Shown piece by piece: positions 6,240 through 9,502 of a stretch of 9,502 nt of DNA. How positions within the stretch are numbered: the stretch's first letter is position 1; each line of letters begins with the position of its first letter. The stretch is from the NCBI GenBank assembly GCA_025935515.1, contig JAICVC010000076.1:1-9502 (forward strand), read 5' to 3'. The stretch comes from Sphingomonas sp. (GTDB lineage: Bacteria > Pseudomonadota > Alphaproteobacteria > Sphingomonadales > Sphingomonadaceae). The translations under genes and the position numbers were made by a program. Under the pieces are notes generated by a model, which had not been told where the DNA came from, ran no database searches, and worked only from the letters and a program-made list of their open reading frames with translations.

Positions 6240-7484
6240 CTAGGGGTGCGCCGAAGGGGGAGCAACCCAGCCGCTGGCGCTCTCGGCGGTCGGGTTCCAG
6301 CCGAGCAACATCAGCATGACGAAGAAGCCGACGACGTAGGCGACCGGCACGAACCAGGCCTCCCTGATCCAGCGTGCAACCGAGCGGCCTTCGGGGTAGA
6401 GATTGGTGATCGCGACGCCGGCCGACGAGCCGAACCACACCATCGAACCGCCGAAACCGACGGCAAAGGACAGCAGCGCCCAGTCGTAGCCTCCCTGGCG
6501 CAGCGCGAGCGCGGTCAGCGGGATATTGTCGAACACCGACGAAAGCAGGCCGAGGCCGAACACGGTCTGCCACGAGGGGTCGGGCAGCCCCTTCAACGGC
6601 ATCAGCGAGGCGGAGGCGACCAGGGCCGCGAGAAACACCGCGCCCTTTGCGCCGTGCCGCATCACCGACCAGTCGGGTCGCGCGAAAAGACTGGTCAGGA
6701 GGATCGCCGCCCACAGCGCCAGACCCAGCCACGGCGCGATTTCCTCGCCCTGGCTGAGTGACGTTGCGATCACGTTTGCGGTCACCGCCGCAGCGAGGAT
6801 GAAGGCGACGATCCAGATCCTGCGCCATTCCAGCGGGTGACCGGGCTGATCATTGTCGAGGATCGGCTGGTGGCGATGCTGCGCCCGCGCGCCGAACAGC
6901 GCAACGACGAGGAACGCCGGAACCGCGGCGAGATAGGCGGGCATGACGGTCAGCGCCGAAACGCCCTTGAGCCACATGATCGTCGTCGTGGTGTCGCCGA
7001 TCACGCTGCCGGCGCCGCCGGCATTCGACGCCGCGACCAGCGCCGCGACGAAGGCGACCGTCACCCTGCCCTTGTAGAGGTGCCGCGCCATGACCCCGCC
7101 GAGCACCGCAGCGGCGATATTGTCGAGGAATGCAGCAAGGACGAAAATGACCCCGAGCAGCGCCACGCTTCCCGCGAACCCGTCCGGGAGGATGTTGGGC
7201 AAATGATCCGAGATATTGCTCCGCTCGAACTGATTCGACAGCACTTCGAAGCCGACCAGCAGCAGCAGCAGGTTGGTGATGATCACCCATTCGTGCCCGA
7301 TGTGCTCCATCAGTGCGCCGGCACCGCGGCCGGTCGGATAAGCGGTCACGAACGTCTCGAAGGCGAAAATGACGAGCAGCCCGATGACGCTGATCATCAG
7401 CGCGCGCTGGTGGCGCAGCGCGACGCCGAGCAGCATCAGGGCGAACAGCATGAACTCGAAAGGCACGCCGAATGGAGCGATCAT
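6240..7484 (-). CDS. IT-superfamily transporter, ArsB/NhaD-like (sodium:proton antiporter or citrate-type)
   Basis: Inner-membrane protein of 414 residues with about 11 hydrophobic segments. Two halves carry matching Asp-Asn motifs, FLDNIAAA (119-126) and FDNIPLTA (318-325), as expected from the inverted repeat of the ion transporter superfamily. SNAGGAGSVIGDTTTTIMW (153-171) resembles the GDVTTT segment of NhaD sodium/proton antiporters, and GFGGSMVWFGSSAG (343-356) is another conserved loop. Relatives are annotated variously as sodium:proton antiporter or citrate transporter, so the substrate is open. I prefer the ATG at 7484 (MIAPFGVPFEF), the N-terminus I recall for this family. Starting at 7598 would overlap the TIR gene by 59 bases and add a polar stretch. 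The RBS is weak. The gene sits 55 bases after the TIR-TPR gene and 10 bases before the MFS gene. Confidence 0.8.
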   Translation of the reverse strand: MIAPFGVPFEFMLFALMLLGVALRHQRALMISVIGLLVIFAFETFVTAYPTGRGAGALMEHIGHEWVIITNLLLLLVGFEVLSNQFERSNISDHLPNILPDGFAGSVALLGVIFVLAAFLDNIAAAVLGGVMARHLYKGRVTVAFVAALVAASNAGGAGSVIGDTTTTIMWLKGVSALTVMPAYLAAVPAFLVVALFGARAQHRHQPILDNDQPGHPLEWRRIWIVAFILAAAVTANVIATSLSQGEEIAPWLGLALWAAILLTSLFARPDWSVMRHGAKGAVFLAALVASASLMPLKGLPDPSWQTVFGLGLLSSVFDNIPLTALALRQGGYDWALLSFAVGFGGSMVWFGSSAGVAITNLYPEGRSVARWIREAWFVPVAYVVGFFVMLMLLGWNPTAESASGWVAPPSAHP

Positions 7485-7539
7485 CCGGGGCCCATAACAA
7501 GCCCTATCGCGCAGGTCTGCCCTGCTGCTGAAGCTGGGG

Positions 7540-9120
7540 TCAATGCCGGCGAAAATCAGGTCTCGTGCCGCTTCGGCGCCAATAATCCTCGAGGCCAATC
7601 CGTTGCAGCATCAGCCCGAAGCGCCGGTCATTCCATGCTGCCTTCATCGGCGGCAGAAACAAGGCCTGGGTGACGCGGTCGGCGTCACCGGCCGCGGGGG
7701 CCACCTTCGCCCATTCGCCTTGGTTGAAATAATAACCGTCGAGAATGGCGAACATGTCATCGAGCGCGCCGAGGACGCAGCAGGCGTTCGCGACCCCGAG
7801 CGCCGCCGCTGGATTGCGGCGGAGGAAGGCCTGCGCTTCGCTGACGGCGGAATGTGGCGGTCGCTCCCCGCCGAGGGCTTGCGCGACCGCTCGCATGGCA
7901 CGGACGATATCGTCGCCGATTTCGGCGGGACGCTCGGCGCCCTCGCGTAACAGGTCGAGCGCTTCTGCCGGACGCCCGCTGTACATCAGGTACGGGACGC
8001 GGGTTCGCCAGATCTCCGGATTCTGCGGCCAGTGTTCGACGGCAGTTTGCAGGCTATTATCCGCCGCCTGAAGGTCGCCGGACGCCCACAAATCGACGAT
8101 GTATTTCCGCTCGGCTCCAGGAATGAGGAAATGATTCCGGTCGATGTTCCTCGAAAAGCTCAGCGCGTCGTCCCAGCGCCCGACATTCCCGAGCAGGTCG
8201 GCGGTGATCGAGAACAGCAGTGGAATGGACGAATTCTTCCGCACCGCCGCGCGGTCCGCCTGCTCCCGCTCTTGCCAGTGGCGGTACACCGGATCGAGGA
8301 GCAGCAGTGCACCGAGCGCGCGCCCCTCGCGGGGGTCCAGCTCGAGCGACCGCTTCGCGGCCGCGCGGCTGCGCAGGTCGAGACCTGGCCGTTCGGCGAG
8401 CGGCACGGTCCGCTTGCGGACCGCGTAAGCGAGCGCGAGCCCGCCCCACGCGAGGGCCGATCGCGGGGCGGCCTCGGTCGCCTGCGTAAGCAAAGCAATC
8501 GCTTGCATGGTCGAACCGGGCCCGCCGGGATCGAGCACGTCATTGTCCTGAAGTGCATCGAAGCCCTTCTGCATGAGCAGCTGCGCCTGGGGGGAGAGCT
8601 GTTCGTCGCGCGATCCAAACCGCCAGGCGCTCAAGCCCGCGGCGCCAACCACGAGCACCGCCGCGCCTCCGGCGAGCAGCTTGCGCCTGTGGAAGATCGG
8701 CTGGCTTGGCTGCGCCGGCTCCCTTGATGGCCGCGCGACCAGCGCTTCGACGCTTTTCGAAATTTGCCCCCAGCCGGCGTGCGCGGTTCCGCCGCGCCAG
8801 TTCGAGAGGTCAGCGCACTGGATCTGATCGAACGGCATCGGCAGACGAACCTCGCCGACGCGCGCCTGCACCAGCTTGTGCAGCTCACGAGCGCGATTGG
8901 CCTCGGAGCGGACCCATTCCGATTCGGCCGAGGCCCTGGACCACAGCACGAGCACCGCGGGCGCCGCTTCGAGTTCGGTCGCGATGACATCGGCATAAGC
9001 GCGGTGCGCGGGCAGCTCGCGGTCGAACCATACCGACCAGCCCTGCTTGCCGAGCGCGCGCGCAATCCGATCCGCAGCGGGCGAGTCCGAACGTGCGTAG
9101 GACAGGAAGACGTCGGCCAC
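7540..9120 (-). CDS. TIR domain, single TM helix and TPR-like repeats (membrane signalling protein)
   Basis: Protein of 526 residues with an N-terminal TIR domain (about 1-125) containing DVFLSYARSD, WFDRE (31-35), VLVLWSRASAESEWVRSEANRA (split motif, 56-77) and QIQCADLSNW (100-108). A basic stretch and one hydrophobic helix (about 145-167) follow, then a helical region with TPR-like repeats (about 180-500), for example ALAWGGLALAYA, SLELDPREGRALGALLL and YLMYSGRPAEALDLL. The likely topology is TIR in the cytoplasm and repeats in the periplasm. Related TIR-TM-TPR proteins are common in alphaproteobacteria and have no settled role. In gapless alignment to the SARM1 and plant TIR sequences as I remember them, the catalytic glutamate position falls on A43 or V45, so NAD cleavage is doubtful. 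The start is GTG at 9120, with AGGGGG six bases upstream. It heads the minus-strand gene row and diverges from radA. Confidence 0.85.
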   Translation of the reverse strand: MADVFLSYARSDSPAADRIARALGKQGWSVWFDRELPAHRAYADVIATELEAAPAVLVLWSRASAESEWVRSEANRARELHKLVQARVGEVRLPMPFDQIQCADLSNWRGGTAHAGWGQISKSVEALVARPSREPAQPSQPIFHRRKLLAGGAAVLVVGAAGLSAWRFGSRDEQLSPQAQLLMQKGFDALQDNDVLDPGGPGSTMQAIALLTQATEAAPRSALAWGGLALAYAVRKRTVPLAERPGLDLRSRAAAKRSLELDPREGRALGALLLLDPVYRHWQEREQADRAAVRKNSSIPLLFSITADLLGNVGRWDDALSFSRNIDRNHFLIPGAERKYIVDLWASGDLQAADNSLQTAVEHWPQNPEIWRTRVPYLMYSGRPAEALDLLREGAERPAEIGDDIVRAMRAVAQALGGERPPHSAVSEAQAFLRRNPAAALGVANACCVLGALDDMFAILDGYYFNQGEWAKVAPAAGDADRVTQALFLPPMKAAWNDRRFGLMLQRIGLEDYWRRSGTRPDFRRH

Positions 9121-9185
9121 CGCAAACCCCCTGACCGCTGTTGTATCGCTTGCGAAGCGTCGGCGCGAGGCTAGACCTGTTGCCG
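9121..9185. promoter_or_regulatory. Divergent promoter region between the TIR-TPR gene and radA
   Basis: Both genes start from this 65-base gap, so both promoters must lie here or inside the neighbouring coding sequences. It contains a small inverted repeat, CGCTT-GCG-AAGCG (9147-9159), that could be an operator or chance. On the plus strand TTGCGA (9150) and TAGACC are 16 bases apart and could act as a weak promoter for radA, but the transcript would then have almost no leader. I see no strong RBS before the radA ATG. Confidence 0.4.
9127..9132 (-). promoter_or_regulatory. Ribosome binding site of the TIR-TPR gene
   Basis: AGGGGG on the minus strand lies six bases before a GTG codon at 9120 and supports that GTG as the start. 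The next residues, MADVFLSY, match the usual beginning of a TIR domain. Confidence 0.7.
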
Positions 9186-9502
9186 ATGGCCAAACCCAAG
9201 TCCCGATATGTCTGCCAGGCCTGCGGGTCGGTTCAGCACCGCTGGCAGGGACAATGCCCCGATTGCGCCGAGTGGAACACTTTGGTGCAGGAAAGCGCGG
9301 AGGTGTCGAGCATCTTCGCCGCCAAGCACAACCTGCAGGGCGGCGGGCGGGTAATCCCGTTGGTCGGGCTCGAGACTCCCGCGGCGCTTCCGGAGCGGCT
9401 GCCGAGCGGGCTCGCCGAGTTCGACCGCGCGATCGGCGGCGGCATCGTCGCGGGCTCGGCGATGCTGGTCGGCGGCGATCCGGGAATCGGCAAATCCACC
9501 CT
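9186..9502 (+). CDS. radA: DNA repair protein RadA/Sms, 5' part, cut by the window end
   Basis: The first 105 codons of RadA (Sms), a RecA-like ATPase and helicase that processes branched DNA during homologous recombination and repair. The N-terminal zinc finger is complete, with C10, C13, C24 and C27 (CQAC and CPDC). A linker leads to the RecA-like core, which starts with LPSGLAEFDRAIGGGIVAGSAMLVGG, here split over residues 72-97. Walker A is GGDPGIGKST at 96-105. The full family protein is about 450 residues, so roughly three quarters lies beyond the window, including the KNRFG motif and Lon-like domain. The start ATG at 9186 gives the standard MAKPKSRYVCQ-like N-terminus. It is divergent from the TIR-TPR gene. 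Confidence 0.95.
   Translation, partial: MAKPKSRYVCQACGSVQHRWQGQCPDCAEWNTLVQESAEVSSIFAAKHNLQGGGRVIPLVGLETPAALPERLPSGLAEFDRAIGGGIVAGSAMLVGGDPGIGKST

Noticed and set aside
4634..6319. A 561-codon open frame on the plus strand opposite the MFS and cysK genes
   Set aside because: It is rich in Arg, Asp, Glu and Gln without any recognisable domain. That is what the antisense of high-GC membrane-protein codons gives, and the minus-strand genes account for the sequence.
7485..7598. N-terminal extension of the ion transporter up to 7598
   Set aside because: It would overlap the end of the TIR gene by 59 bases and add a polar stretch that does not fit the family N-terminus. The ATG at 7484 begins just before the first membrane helix.
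8660..8700. Twin-arginine signal in the TIR protein (RRKLLAGGAA)
   Set aside because: The segment is internal, at residues 145-154 after a complete TIR domain, so it is better read as a basic flank of a membrane anchor.
7540..9120. A complete TIR-based anti-phage defence system
   Set aside because: No partner such as a Thoeris ThsA, STING, Argonaute or other effector is adjacent. The neighbours are ordinary transporters and radA, and the catalytic glutamate is doubtful.
9233..9499. An 88-codon open frame on the minus strand inside radA
   Set aside because: It is antisense to the conserved zinc finger and Walker A codons of RadA and has no features of its own.

Overview
The window looks like the chromosome of a high-GC alphaproteobacterium, most likely of the order Sphingomonadales. 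GC is about 70% over the stretch I counted (1981-2100), and every gene matches a family typical of that group. The species cannot be named from the sequence.

Layout. Five genes lie head to tail on the minus strand, read from right to left: a TIR-TPR membrane protein (7540-9120), an ion transporter of the ArsB/NhaD type (6240-7484), an MFS exporter (4952-6229), cysteine synthase cysK (3958-4884) and a six-helix c-di-GMP protein with PAS, GGDEF, EAL and PilZ domains (1152-3845). The gaps between them are 55, 10, 67 and 112 bases. The transporter and exporter are probably coupled; cysK and the c-di-GMP gene may have their own promoters. At the right edge radA/sms starts on the plus strand at 9186, divergent from the TIR gene across a 65-base gap, and is cut by the window end.

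Left edge. Positions 1-1080 hold the 3' part of an RHS/YD-repeat gene on the minus strand. It has lost its 5' end, has a frameshift near 1020-1026, and carries an unrecognised C-terminal tip of lower GC (about 58% over positions 1-300) that runs off the window. This is the most clearly accessory part of the window.

How the genes work together. There is no obvious single pathway. CysK (cysteine synthesis), RadA (recombination) and the transporters are housekeeping or stress functions. The c-di-GMP protein is a self-contained signalling module. The TIR-TPR protein and the RHS tip are the two parts that might relate to conflict or signalling, but nothing in the sequence links them. No tRNA, rRNA, CRISPR array or insertion sequence was seen.
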